Positions 27,290-35,104 of a stretch of 51,296 nucleotides of DNA are shown here, piece after piece (the first letter of the stretch is position 1; each line of letters begins with the position of its first letter). The stretch comes from an uncultured Pelagibacteraceae bacterium. Lineage in GTDB: Bacteria > Pseudomonadota > Alphaproteobacteria > Pelagibacterales > Pelagibacteraceae. The stretch is from assembly GCA_902611465.1 (NCBI GenBank), contig CACLZS010000008.1, positions 1 to 51,296 of the forward strand. The letters run 5' to 3'. Both the position numbers and the translations under genes were made by a program. The notes under the pieces are model-generated. The model had not been told where the DNA came from and searched no databases. It saw only the letters and a list, made by a program, of their open reading frames with translations.

Positions 27290-28297
27290 ATGAACAACCC
27301 ACTAATTATTGCTGTTGACGCAATGGGTGGTGACGACTCTCCCAATAAAGTAATAGATGGTATAAATATTCATTCAAATAAATCACAAAATATATTTTAT
27401 AAAATTTTTGGTAACGAAAATTTAATAAATCCAATCATTAAAAGAAATAAAATTTCATCAGACAGATATGATGTTATTCACACAGATAAACTTGTTGAGG
27501 AAAAGGACACAGCTCTTAGTGCTGCTAAAAAAGGTAAGGATACAAGTCTGTGGCTTGCCATTGACTCCTTAAAAAAAAACGAAGCCCATGCTATAGTATC
27601 TGCTGGTAATACAGGTGCGCTTTTCCTAATTTCAAAATTAAATTTAAAAATGATAGAAAATATCGACAAACCAGCCTTATCTGCTTTATGGCCAAGCAAA
27701 AAAGGAATGAGCGTAGTTTTAGATTTAGGCGCAAATATAGAATGCAATTCAAAAAATTTAATTGATTTTTCAATAATGGGAGGGGCATTACATAAAGTTT
27801 TATTTAATACGGAGAAACCAAAAGTTGCCTTATTAAATATAGGATCTGAAGAATTAAAAGGAAATGCGGTGATAAAAGACACATATCAATCACTAACAGA
27901 CAATAAAAATACTTTATTTGATTTTGTTGGATACATAGAAGGTAATAATATTATGGACGGTGCAGTAAATGTAATTGTTGCAGATGGTTTTACAGGTAAT
28001 ATAGCTCTAAAAACTGCCGAAGGTACATCTAATTTTATAATAAGCGAATTAAAAAATGCTTTAACATCAAATATAATTGGTAAAATTTCATCTACGATCA
28101 ATTATAAAAATTTAAAAGAATTTAAAAACAAACTTGATCCAAGACTTTACAACGGAGCTATCTTGCTAGGTTTAAATAAGCCTGTTATTAAAAGCCATGG
28201 CTCAACTGATGCTATAGGATTTGCTAATTCTCTAAAAGTCTGTGAACAAACTATAAGAGGAAATTTAATAGAGCAAATCAAACTTAATATTAATTAA
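27290..28297 (+). CDS. plsX: Phosphate acyltransferase PlsX
   Basis: PlsX makes acyl-phosphate from acyl-ACP for PlsY in phospholipid synthesis. The 335-residue protein has the N-terminal IAVDAMGGDDSPNKVIDG, the central AIVSAGNTGALF near 100-111, LLNIGSEELKGN near 183-194, and VIVADGFTGNIALKTAEGT near 229-247, all typical. The TAA stop is followed directly by the ihfA ATG; fabH, often found between plsX and ihfA in alphaproteobacteria, is not here. Confidence 0.96.
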   Translation: MNNPLIIAVDAMGGDDSPNKVIDGINIHSNKSQNIFYKIFGNENLINPIIKRNKISSDRYDVIHTDKLVEEKDTALSAAKKGKDTSLWLAIDSLKKNEAHAIVSAGNTGALFLISKLNLKMIENIDKPALSALWPSKKGMSVVLDLGANIECNSKNLIDFSIMGGALHKVLFNTEKPKVALLNIGSEELKGNAVIKDTYQSLTDNKNTLFDFVGYIEGNNIMDGAVNVIVADGFTGNIALKTAEGTSNFIISELKNALTSNIIGKISSTINYKNLKEFKNKLDPRLYNGAILLGLNKPVIKSHGSTDAIGFANSLKVCEQTIRGNLIEQIKLNIN

Positions 28298-28594
28298 ATG
28301 AAAAGAATAAATTTAACAAAAAAAGATATAATTAATTCAATCTATATGCAAATTGGATTTTCTAAAGTTATAAGTGAAACTTTATTTTCTGATATCTTTG
28401 AAATTATTTTGCAGAATATTATCAAACATAAAAGAGTAAAGATTGCAAAATTTGGAACTTTTGAGTTAAGAACTAAGAAACAGAGAGTTGGAAGAAATCC
28501 AAAAACAAAACAAGAAAAAATAATTTCAGAAAGAAATGTAATTTTATTTAAAGCATCAAAAGAATTCAAAAAATTAATTAATAAAAATGACTAA
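28298..28594 (+). CDS. ihfA: Integration host factor subunit alpha
   Basis: The 98-residue DNA-bending protein belongs to the HU/IHF family. It has LTKKDIINSIYMQIGFSK at the N-terminus and the DNA-binding arm region KRVKIAKFGTFELRTKKQRVGRNPKTKQEKIISERNVILFKASKEF. The GRNPKT hairpin tip with its intercalating Pro is intact. The position upstream of a MerR-family gene is the classic alphaproteobacterial ihfA-merR pair and supports the alpha rather than beta assignment. It overlaps the next gene by 8 bases. Confidence 0.93.
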   Translation: MKRINLTKKDIINSIYMQIGFSKVISETLFSDIFEIILQNIIKHKRVKIAKFGTFELRTKKQRVGRNPKTKQEKIISERNVILFKASKEFKKLINKND

Positions 28595-28967
28595 CTTTAA
28601 AGCTAATAGTAAATACAAAACTATTGGTGAAGTGACTAAAATACTTAATTTAATAAATAAAAGAAATGGATCTTTATCAACTCATACAATTAGATTTTGG
28701 GAGAAAGAATTTAAGCAGATAAAGCCAATAATCTTTAATGGTAATAGAAGATATTATGATGATAAAACAATAAATATTCTAAAAAAAATAAAATTTTTGC
28801 TAAAAGATAAAGGCATGACATTAAATGGAGCAAAAAAAGCTTTAAATTCTGATAATTCAGATATTGACGAATTATATAATACCACTATAAAACAAAAACA
28901 ATTTATTAAATCTAAAGTACATAATATTAAAAATATTTTAACTACAATAAAAAAAAATAATGGCTAA
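28587..28967 (+). CDS. MerR-family transcriptional regulator
   Basis: The 126-residue protein has an N-terminal MerR winged helix (about 10-80): KTIGEVTKILNL, HTIRFWEKEFKQIKP, GNRRYYDDKTINILKKIKFLLKDKGMTLNGAKKAL. The R-F-W-E and R-R-Y-Y elements are the family signature. There is no effector domain beyond a short basic helix with ILTTIKKNNG at the end. Alphaproteobacterial relatives lie next to ihfA, as here. Target genes are unknown. It overlaps rpmG by 8 bases. Confidence 0.9.
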   Translation: MTNFKANSKYKTIGEVTKILNLINKRNGSLSTHTIRFWEKEFKQIKPIIFNGNRRYYDDKTINILKKIKFLLKDKGMTLNGAKKALNSDNSDIDELYNTTIKQKQFIKSKVHNIKNILTTIKKNNG

Positions 28968-29151
28968 AAAAACACATGTAAAAGTTAGACTTGTTCCAGA
29001 AGCTAAACCAGATAGTCCTTTTTTTTATTATGTAAAAAAACCTGCTGGGGGAGAAAAAGCTAAAGTTAAATTAAAAGCTAAAAAATATAATCCAGCAACT
29101 AGAAAACATGAAGTTTTCGTGGAAAAAAAATTACCACCACACAGTAAATAA
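28960..29151 (+). CDS. rpmG: Large ribosomal subunit protein bL33
   Basis: The 63-residue basic protein starts MAKKTHVKVRLVPEAK, contains FFYYVKKP and LKAKKYNPATRKHEVFVEKKL, which match bL33 (usually FYxTxKN...KYDPxxRKHVxYxExK). It lacks the CXXC zinc pairs of zinc-binding L33, as expected for this branch, and is longer than the usual 50-56 residues because of an added loop (about 18-36, PDSP and PAGGEKAKV). It ends 1 base before the stop of the convergent chorismate mutase. Confidence 0.9.
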   Translation: MAKKTHVKVRLVPEAKPDSPFFYYVKKPAGGEKAKVKLKAKKYNPATRKHEVFVEKKLPPHSK

Positions 29152-29152
29152 T

Positions 29153-29446
29153 CTATTTTTTTTTATTAAAATTCCTACGCTCAAAATCAATATATGCATA
29201 AATCATATTCTTCCAAATTTTATGTGTAATCTTTGGATCAATTTTGTTTTTGATTGATTTATTTTTAATATTTTTAAGGATTAAAGTAATTCTTTTTTGA
29301 TCAACAATTTGGTTTTTCTTTTCTTTAATTGCTAAAACTTTCTTAACCAAGTTAGTTCTTTTCTTAATTATTTTTATTAATGAATTGTCTAATTTATCCA
29401 GTTCTTTTCTTATTTTACTGAGTTTTTGTTTTTTTAATGGCGACAT
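29153..29446 (-). CDS. Chorismate mutase (AroQ type)
   Basis: This 97-residue all-helical enzyme would convert chorismate to prephenate for Phe/Tyr synthesis. The AroQ pattern is clear: LSKIRKELDKLDNSLIKIIKKRTNLVKKVLAIKE, with Arg14-like RKELD, the central Lys of VLAIKEKK and a later KIWKNMIYAYIDFE helix. It is a stand-alone domain with no dehydratase fusion. It is divergent from ctaA with a 43-base gap and convergent with rpmG. Confidence 0.88.
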   Translation of the reverse strand: MSPLKKQKLSKIRKELDKLDNSLIKIIKKRTNLVKKVLAIKEKKNQIVDQKRITLILKNIKNKSIKNKIDPKITHKIWKNMIYAYIDFERRNFNKKK

Positions 29447-29489
29447 TTATATATTTGGATAATTCAAAAATTATTATATTTATCCCTTT

Positions 29490-30521
29490 ATGTATACTGA
29501 AAATCTAAAGGTTAATAATCAAATATCAATATGGCTTATGAGCATGTTTTGGATAATTTCAGCGATGATTGTGGTTGGAGGTTTAACAAGACTAACTGAT
29601 TCTGGTTTATCAATAACCGAATGGCAATTATTCTCTGGTTTCTTTCCACCACTTAATAACTCTCAATGGATTATGTATTTTGATTTATACAAAGAGATAC
29701 CTGAATTTAAATTACAAAATTATGATATGACCATGCAAGAATTTAAAGTAATCTTTTGGTGGGAATGGGCTCATAGATTTATGGGAAGATTAATAGGTTT
29801 AGCTTTTCTAATACCACTAGTATATTTCTCATTTAAAATTAAATTTAAAAAATTAATAAGCCTTTATTTCATTTTTGCTTTAATATGTTTTCAAGGATTT
29901 ATAGGATGGTATATGGTAAGCAGTGGTCTTATCGATAGAGTAGATGTTAGCCATTTTAGATTATCTATACATTTATTAGTAGCCTTTCTTATTTTATCTT
30001 TAATTTTTTGGAATTATTTAAAAATAAAAGTTAAAAACAACTTTCAAAATACTATAAATATAATATTCCCATTGAGTTTTCTTTTTTTAGTCTTTTTACA
30101 AATTTCTATTGGTGCATTTGTCTCAGGAATGGATGCAGGTAAAATTTATAATTCCTGGCCATTGATGGGTGACTCATTTTTTCCAAATGATAATAGTGTT
30201 ATTAATTTATTTAAATTATCTGCTTTTAGCGACCCTTCTTTGGTTCAATTTATACATAGAAAATTAGCTTATTTAATAGGATTATTTTATCTTTATTTAT
30301 TATTTTATATTTACAGGAATAAAAAAACTGATTTATATAAATCAGTTAACGTTTTAGGAATTTTTATAATTTTGCAGATTGTCTTAGGAATATTTACTTT
30401 ATTATATGGTGCACAGATATTGATTGCATCTATGCACCAAATAAGTTCTATATTTTTAGTAGCTTCTTGTATCTATTTTTTATTCATAAATAGAAGATCT
30501 AACTTACAGCTTTCAAGCTAG
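29490..30521 (+). CDS. ctaA: Heme A synthase
   Basis: CtaA oxidises heme O to heme A for the aa3-type terminal oxidase. The 343-residue protein has eight hydrophobic helices. Conserved His residues are present in WEWAHRFMGRLIG, VDVSHFRLSIHLLVAF, VQFIHRKLAYLIG and ASMHQISSIF. The N-terminal VVGGLTRLTDSGLSITEWQ and the W-PLMGDSFFP loop match the alphaproteobacterial class. Its 3' end overlaps the convergent metY-like gene by 23 bases. Confidence 0.95.
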   Translation: MYTENLKVNNQISIWLMSMFWIISAMIVVGGLTRLTDSGLSITEWQLFSGFFPPLNNSQWIMYFDLYKEIPEFKLQNYDMTMQEFKVIFWWEWAHRFMGRLIGLAFLIPLVYFSFKIKFKKLISLYFIFALICFQGFIGWYMVSSGLIDRVDVSHFRLSIHLLVAFLILSLIFWNYLKIKVKNNFQNTINIIFPLSFLFLVFLQISIGAFVSGMDAGKIYNSWPLMGDSFFPNDNSVINLFKLSAFSDPSLVQFIHRKLAYLIGLFYLYLLFYIYRNKKTDLYKSVNVLGIFIILQIVLGIFTLLYGAQILIASMHQISSIFLVASCIYFLFINRRSNLQLSS

Positions 30522-31824
30522 GTTTTCCAGAAGCTCCTAAAGCTTGATCTAGATCAGCTATAATATCGTCTGGATGTTCAATACCTATAGACAACCTTAC
30601 ATATCCAGGTGTTACACCTGCAGCTAAAAGTTCCTCTTCAGTTAATTGGCTGTGAGTAGTAGTTGCAGGATGTATAGCTAAACTTCTGGCATCTCCAATA
30701 TTTGCAACATGGTAAAACATCTTTAATGATTCTATAAATTTTTTACCTGCTTCAACACCACCTTTAACTTCGATACCTATAAGTGCTCCATTTCCACCCT
30801 TCATATATTTTTTGGATCTTTCACCAATTTCTCCTTTATGAAGAGTAGGGTAGATAACTCTCTCTACATTCTTATGTTTTTGTAAAAATGCAACAGCTTT
30901 CTCGGCATTAGAACAATGTTGTTTCATTCTTAAGGGAACAGTTTCTAAACCTTGAATTATTCCCCATGCATTATCAGGTGCTAATGGTGCCCCTAGATCT
31001 CTTAATAGTACAACACGTGCTCTTACTGCGTATGAGACATTTGCTCCTGTCAATTGTGGAACAACAACACCCCATTGCGCGCCACCATAACTAGCATCTG
31101 GCTCGTTAAATAAAGGCTGTCTTTTTGGATCCTTGGTCCAGTCAAAATTACCTCCATCAACAAGACATCCTCCTATTACCGTACCATGACCACCAATAAA
31201 TTTAGTAAGTGAATGAACTACTACAGCAGCTCCATGTTCTAAAGGCTTACAAATTACTGGTGCTGCAGTATTATCCATAATTAATGGAATACTGTACTTT
31301 CTGCCTATGTCAGATACCTCTTTTATTGGAAATACTCTTAAATATGGATTAGGCAAAGTTTCTGCATAAAAACATCTTGTTCTATCATCAATTAATTTTT
31401 CAAAATTACTTGGATCTGATGGATCTGCATATCTACATTCAATACCTAATTTTTTAAGTGTGTGAGTGAATAGATTTACTGTTCCGCCATATAAATCAGT
31501 TGAACTAACAAAGTTATCTCCTGATTGACACACGTTCATTATAGCGAATGTTGATGCAGCTTGTCCTGAACCAACAGTTACAGCTGCAAGCCCACCTTCA
31601 AGTGCCGCAACTCTTTTTTCAAGTACGTCATTAGTTGGATTCATAATTCTTGTGTATATGTTTCCAAATTCTTTTAGTGCAAATAAATTTGCAGCATGAT
31701 CTGTATCATTAAATTGATAAGATGTTGTTCTATAGAGTGGTACTGCTACTGCTGTTGTAGCTGGATCACTTCTGTAATCTCCACCATGTAAAGCAATTGT
31801 TTCTGGATGTTTATTTTTACTCAT
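30499..31824 (-). CDS. metY: O-acetylhomoserine sulfhydrylase family enzyme (second copy)
   Basis: This Cys/Met-metabolism PLP enzyme (441 residues) resembles MetY, which joins O-acetylhomoserine with sulfide or methanethiol to give homocysteine or methionine. Seen: ETIALHGGDYRSDPATTAVAVPLYRT, GSGQAAS near 86-92, LYGGTVNLF near 111-119, DNTAAPVICKPLEHGA near 184-199 and PLP lysine K208 in VVHSLTKFIGGHG. It is a diverged paralog of the gene at 32701-34032, with an alpha/beta hydrolase gene between them, and has its own predicted promoter. Which sulfur donor is used cannot be read from the sequence. Confidence 0.88.
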   Translation of the reverse strand: MSKNKHPETIALHGGDYRSDPATTAVAVPLYRTTSYQFNDTDHAANLFALKEFGNIYTRIMNPTNDVLEKRVAALEGGLAAVTVGSGQAASTFAIMNVCQSGDNFVSSTDLYGGTVNLFTHTLKKLGIECRYADPSDPSNFEKLIDDRTRCFYAETLPNPYLRVFPIKEVSDIGRKYSIPLIMDNTAAPVICKPLEHGAAVVVHSLTKFIGGHGTVIGGCLVDGGNFDWTKDPKRQPLFNEPDASYGGAQWGVVVPQLTGANVSYAVRARVVLLRDLGAPLAPDNAWGIIQGLETVPLRMKQHCSNAEKAVAFLQKHKNVERVIYPTLHKGEIGERSKKYMKGGNGALIGIEVKGGVEAGKKFIESLKMFYHVANIGDARSLAIHPATTTHSQLTEEELLAAGVTPGYVRLSIGIEHPDDIIADLDQALGASGKPSLKAVS

Positions 31825-31848
31825 ATTTTCCCTTCTGTTTAAAAGTGT

Positions 31849-31892
31849 ATTAAACTAAAATGAAAAAACACAATCAAGCTTAAATTTAAGCT
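31849..31892 (-). promoter_or_regulatory. Predicted promoter and 16-bp palindrome upstream of the second metY
   Basis: On the minus strand TTGATT (31877-31872), a 17-base spacer, and TTTAAT (31854-31849) form a promoter pointing into the metY copy at 31824. Immediately upstream, a perfect 16-base palindrome AGCTTAAATTTAAGCT (31877-31892) overlaps the stop codon of the hydrolase gene and abuts the -35 box. It could be an operator for a dimeric regulator. Reading it as a terminator is less likely because the T-run begins about 8 bases later and the stem is AT-rich. Confidence 0.45.
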
Positions 31893-32704
31893 GATAATGG
31901 GGGGTAATTTGTGGTTATAAATTTTTTAAGTACAGTTAATACTCTATCTGCTTCTTCTAATAACATCATGTGACCACAGTTATCAATTATATCAACTTGA
32001 CTACCATCTATTAATGAAGCTAATTTTTTCCCTTCTTTGACAGGGCACATTTTATCATCAGTTGCTAAAATTGATAGAGTAGGACATTTAATTTTTTTAG
32101 CTGCCTCAAATCCATTTTTGTAATTATCACAAGCTCTAAAATCTACTCCTAATGTATTCTCTATTGTTCTAGATTTTGCAAGCATTGTTCCTGTGTTTAT
32201 ATGATAAAGACCAGGAACTGGATGACCACCAAAGTGACCTGCTGGACCGTGCGCCCAATCCATCATTAAATCTACTGCTTTAGGATCATTATTTTCAGCT
32301 AATGATAGTAACTCTGGGTTCATTGGTATAGCACCAGCTCCACCCATCAAACTCAAGGTTTTAATTTTATTAGGATATCTTGATGTACATTCTACTGTTA
32401 CTAAGCATCCTTGTGAATGTCCTACCAAGGAAGCTTCTTTATGACCAACAGCATCAATTACATCACTTACCCAATCTGCCATTTCCTCAATTGATTTAAG
32501 ACTTTTACCACTAGATAAGCCATGACCGGGCAGATCAACTGCTAAAGAGTTATATCCATGAAAAGCAAAGTACCTTGTTTGAAGTACCCAGGTCATATGG
32601 GTTAAACCACTTCCATGAACAAATATAATTAATGGTTTTTTTTTATCAAATGGTCTTCCACCAGTAGAGGCGAAAACCTCATGCCCGTTTACTTTGAATT
32701 TCAT
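31886..32704 (-). CDS. Alpha/beta hydrolase between two metY genes
   Basis: The 272-residue alpha/beta hydrolase has the oxyanion loop FVHGSGLTHMTW (about 29-39), nucleophile elbow G-H-S97-Q-G, acid D216 in LATDDKMCP and catalytic His245 in DNCGHMMLLEE. There is no signal peptide. It is too short for MetX-type homoserine acetyltransferase (about 370 residues) and lacks its motifs. The start overlaps the upstream metY copy by 4 bases, so the two are translationally coupled and the hydrolase probably acts in the same sulfur or homoserine-ester pathway. Substrate unknown. Confidence 0.85.
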   Translation of the reverse strand: MKFKVNGHEVFASTGGRPFDKKKPLIIFVHGSGLTHMTWVLQTRYFAFHGYNSLAVDLPGHGLSSGKSLKSIEEMADWVSDVIDAVGHKEASLVGHSQGCLVTVECTSRYPNKIKTLSLMGGAGAIPMNPELLSLAENNDPKAVDLMMDWAHGPAGHFGGHPVPGLYHINTGTMLAKSRTIENTLGVDFRACDNYKNGFEAAKKIKCPTLSILATDDKMCPVKEGKKLASLIDGSQVDIIDNCGHMMLLEEADRVLTVLKKFITTNYPPLSA

Positions 32705-34032
32705 TGATTTGAAACAAGCCTTGGTTTTCTAGCTGCTCTAAAACCAATCTCGAAATCATTTTTTATATCATCAATGTCTTCTATACCTACTGATAATCTA
32801 ATCATATCGTGGGACAAACCAGCAAACTTCAAAGTTGCCTCATCCATTTGTGAATGGGTTCCAGATGCAGGATGGATAACTAAAGTCCTTGTATCGCCTA
32901 CATTTGCCAAATGTGATGCTAATTTTACGTTATTAATAAATGCAACACCAGCATCTTTTCCACCTTTAATACCAAATGCAATCATAGAACCTTTACCATT
33001 AGGAAGTAACTTGTTAGCAAGCTCTGCATCTGGATGATTAGGTGCACTTGGATGTGATACCCAAGCAACACTTTCATGGTTTGATAAATATTTAACCATT
33101 TCTTCTGCATTTGAACAATGTTTTTTCATTCTTACTGACAAAGTTTCTATACCTTGTAAAACATTCCATGCATTTTGAGGACTTAAACAAGGACCAAAAT
33201 CTCTCATACCCTCAGCTCTAGCTTTCATTGTAAAAGCAGTTGGGCCAAATTCCTCTGCAAAAGATAATCCATGATATCCCTCATAAGGTTTTGTCATTGT
33301 TGGAAATTTATCATTTTGCATCCAATCAAATTTTCCACCTTCAACTAATATTCCCGCCATAGAAGATCCATGACCTGCCATCCATTTTGTTAGTGAATGA
33401 ATTACTATATCAGCGCCATGCTCAAACGGTTTACATAAATAAGGAGTTTGATAAGTTGCATCAACCATCAATGGAATTCCAGCGTCATGAGCAATTTTTG
33501 CAATTTCAGGCATGTTCATTATTTCATTGCCTGGATTTCCAACAAGTTCTCCAAAAATACCTTTTGTATTCTTTTGAATTGCTTTTTTAAATCCTTCAGT
33601 ATCTCTCGGTTTAACAAATGTACATTTAATTCCAAATTTAGGTAAAGTTAATCTAAATAAGTTTACAGTACCTCCATAAAGTTGAGATGATACAACTAAA
33701 TGGTCTCCTGCTTCACATAATGTCATAACTGTCAAAAATATTGCACTCATTCCTGAAGATGTAGCTAATGCTGCTGTACCACCCTCAAGTGATGCAACTC
33801 TTTCCTCTAATACTCCTACTGTAGGATTTGAAATTCTACTATAAATGTGCCCACCTCTTTCCAAATTAAATAGAGCTGCTGCATGATCAACATCATCAAA
33901 TAAGTAAGAAGTTGTTTGGTAAATTGGAACTTGTCTTGAACCTGCATTTTTGTGAGGCTGATAACCTGCGTGCAGACTCAGAGTATCAAATTTATATGTA
34001 TTAGGTTTTAATTCTTTTTTTTTATCACTCAT
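32701..34032 (-). CDS. metY: O-acetylhomoserine sulfhydrylase family enzyme (first copy)
   Basis: This 443-residue PLP enzyme is the first gene of the cassette. Motifs: DTLSLHAGYQPHKNAGSRQV, TSSGMSAIF near 91-99, QLYGGTVNLFR near 117-127, VDATYQTPYLCKPFEHGAD near 190-208 and PLP lysine K216 in IVIHSLTKWMAGHG. It would make homocysteine or methionine from O-acetylhomoserine and a reduced sulfur compound. A strong ribosome binding site (AAAGGAG, 34043-34037, four bases before ATG) stands out from the mostly SD-less genes nearby. The gene for homoserine dehydrogenase, which feeds this pathway, is at 36.3 kb. Confidence 0.9.
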   Translation of the reverse strand: MSDKKKELKPNTYKFDTLSLHAGYQPHKNAGSRQVPIYQTTSYLFDDVDHAAALFNLERGGHIYSRISNPTVGVLEERVASLEGGTAALATSSGMSAIFLTVMTLCEAGDHLVVSSQLYGGTVNLFRLTLPKFGIKCTFVKPRDTEGFKKAIQKNTKGIFGELVGNPGNEIMNMPEIAKIAHDAGIPLMVDATYQTPYLCKPFEHGADIVIHSLTKWMAGHGSSMAGILVEGGKFDWMQNDKFPTMTKPYEGYHGLSFAEEFGPTAFTMKARAEGMRDFGPCLSPQNAWNVLQGIETLSVRMKKHCSNAEEMVKYLSNHESVAWVSHPSAPNHPDAELANKLLPNGKGSMIAFGIKGGKDAGVAFINNVKLASHLANVGDTRTLVIHPASGTHSQMDEATLKFAGLSHDMIRLSVGIEDIDDIKNDFEIGFRAARKPRLVSNQ

Positions 34033-34179
34033 TAGGCTCCTTTAATTTATAATTTTATGAATTCGTTTTTATAGGGTCTATTATTACTAATAAATGCTCA
34101 TAATTCAATCAACCATTCAGTCCAACCAAAATATAATAATTTGACAATATAAGTAATTATAAGTATTAATCCCGCATTC
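34033..34179 (-). promoter_or_regulatory. Leader of the first metY; possible SAM-responsive RNA
   Basis: The 147-base divergent gap between metY and rplM is long for this genome. On the minus strand it holds an imperfect tandem repeat (GGTTGGACTGAAT then GGTTGATTGAAT, within about 34102-34128), a 5-bp hairpin TTATT-AGT-AATAA, and a strong AAAGGAG just before the ATG. SAR11 metY genes are known to carry SAM-V riboswitches, H-type pseudoknots that hide the ribosome binding site, so one may be here. I could not build a convincing pseudoknot by eye, so the riboswitch is a suggestion only. Confidence 0.35.
34141..34169 (+). promoter_or_regulatory. Predicted promoter of rplM-rpsI
   Basis: A perfect TTGACA at 34141-34146 is followed after 17 bases by TATTAA (34164-34169). 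The predicted start near 34176 lies only a few bases before the rplM ATG (34180), and no Shine-Dalgarno sequence is visible, so the mRNA may be leaderless or nearly so. Confidence 0.45.
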
Positions 34180-34638
34180 ATGACAAAGTTTGTTAAAAAA
34201 GATGAGATAAATAGCGAGTGGTTTGAAATCGATGCCACAGGTGCCGTTGTAGGCAGACTAGCAACAGTTGTATCAAAAATTATAAGAGGGAAGAACAAAA
34301 CAACATATACTCCTCATATGGACCATGGAGATTTTGTTGTAATCAAAAATGTAGACCAAATTAAATTTACGGGAAATAAATTTCAAAATAAAAAATATTA
34401 CAGACACACTGGATACCCTGGTGGTATTAAAGAAATAACACCTGAAAAATTGAGTGAAAAAAAACCTGGTGAGGTATTAAAGTTAGCTGTTAAAAGAATG
34501 TTGCCCTCAGGTGCTCTAGGGAAAAAACAATTAACTAAACTAAAGATTTATTCCGGAGAAGAACACCCTCACACTGCTCAAAATCCAAAAATAATTGAAA
34601 TCGGTAAGCTTAATCAAAAAAATGTTGTAAGAAATTAA
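34180..34638 (+). CDS. rplM: Large ribosomal subunit protein uL13
   Basis: The 152-residue protein matches uL13: EWFEIDATGAVVGRLATVVSKIIRGK (about 13-38), TYTPHMDHGDFVVIKN, KYYRHTGYPGGIKEITPEKL and VKRMLPSGALGKKQL, the last being the ribosomal protein L13 signature. It starts the two-gene rplM-rpsI operon; rpsI follows after 1 base, the conserved pairing in bacteria. Confidence 0.97.
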   Translation: MTKFVKKDEINSEWFEIDATGAVVGRLATVVSKIIRGKNKTTYTPHMDHGDFVVIKNVDQIKFTGNKFQNKKYYRHTGYPGGIKEITPEKLSEKKPGEVLKLAVKRMLPSGALGKKQLTKLKIYSGEEHPHTAQNPKIIEIGKLNQKNVVRN

Positions 34639-34639
34639 T

Positions 34640-35071
34640 ATGGAAACTCCCCAAACATCTTCACCAAAAATAAAATTAGACTTTAAAGATAGTAAATACG
34701 CTACAGGAAGAAGAAAAAAATCTGTAGCTAAAGTCTGGTTAAAAAAAGGTTCGGGTAAATTTTATGTAAATGGTAAATCTTTAAACGACTATTTTCCAAG
34801 AGCTAATCATGTAATGCAAATTTTAAGACCTTTTGAAATAATTAATCAATCAACTGATTACGATGTTAGATCTCAAGTTGTAGGTGGAGGACAAACTGGT
34901 CAAGCTGGAGCCTTAGTACATGGTATTTCAAGAGCTTTACTTAAATTTGATGAAACATTAAAATCAACGTTACGTAAAGAAAAACTTACGACAAGAGATT
35001 CAAGATCTGTAGAGAGAAAAAAACCTGGTAGAGCAAAAGCTAGAAAAAGTTACCAGTTTTCTAAAAGATAA
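34640..35071 (+). CDS. rpsI: Small ribosomal subunit protein uS9
   Basis: The 143-residue protein has a short variable N-terminus and then YATGRRKKSVAKVWLKKGSGKFYVNGK, DYFPRANHVMQILRPFE, and GGGQTGQAGALVHGISRALL, the uS9 signature. The C-terminal tail KARKSYQFSKR ends in Lys-Arg, the residues that reach the P-site tRNA. It is directly coupled to rplM. Confidence 0.97.
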   Translation: METPQTSSPKIKLDFKDSKYATGRRKKSVAKVWLKKGSGKFYVNGKSLNDYFPRANHVMQILRPFEIINQSTDYDVRSQVVGGGQTGQAGALVHGISRALLKFDETLKSTLRKEKLTTRDSRSVERKKPGRAKARKSYQFSKR

Positions 35072-35104
35072 TTTCTTTTTAAATTTCAACTGTTATATTA
35101 AATT

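Noticed and set aside
31877-31892. Palindrome read as an intrinsic terminator of the hydrolase gene
   Set aside because: The stem is very AT-rich, has little or no loop, and the T-run begins 8 bases later, where it forms part of a well-spaced promoter.
34033-34179. SAM-II riboswitch by direct motif search
   Set aside because: The conserved 3' core of SAM-II (with GCTAAA before the ribosome site) is absent. SAM-V remains possible but unproven.
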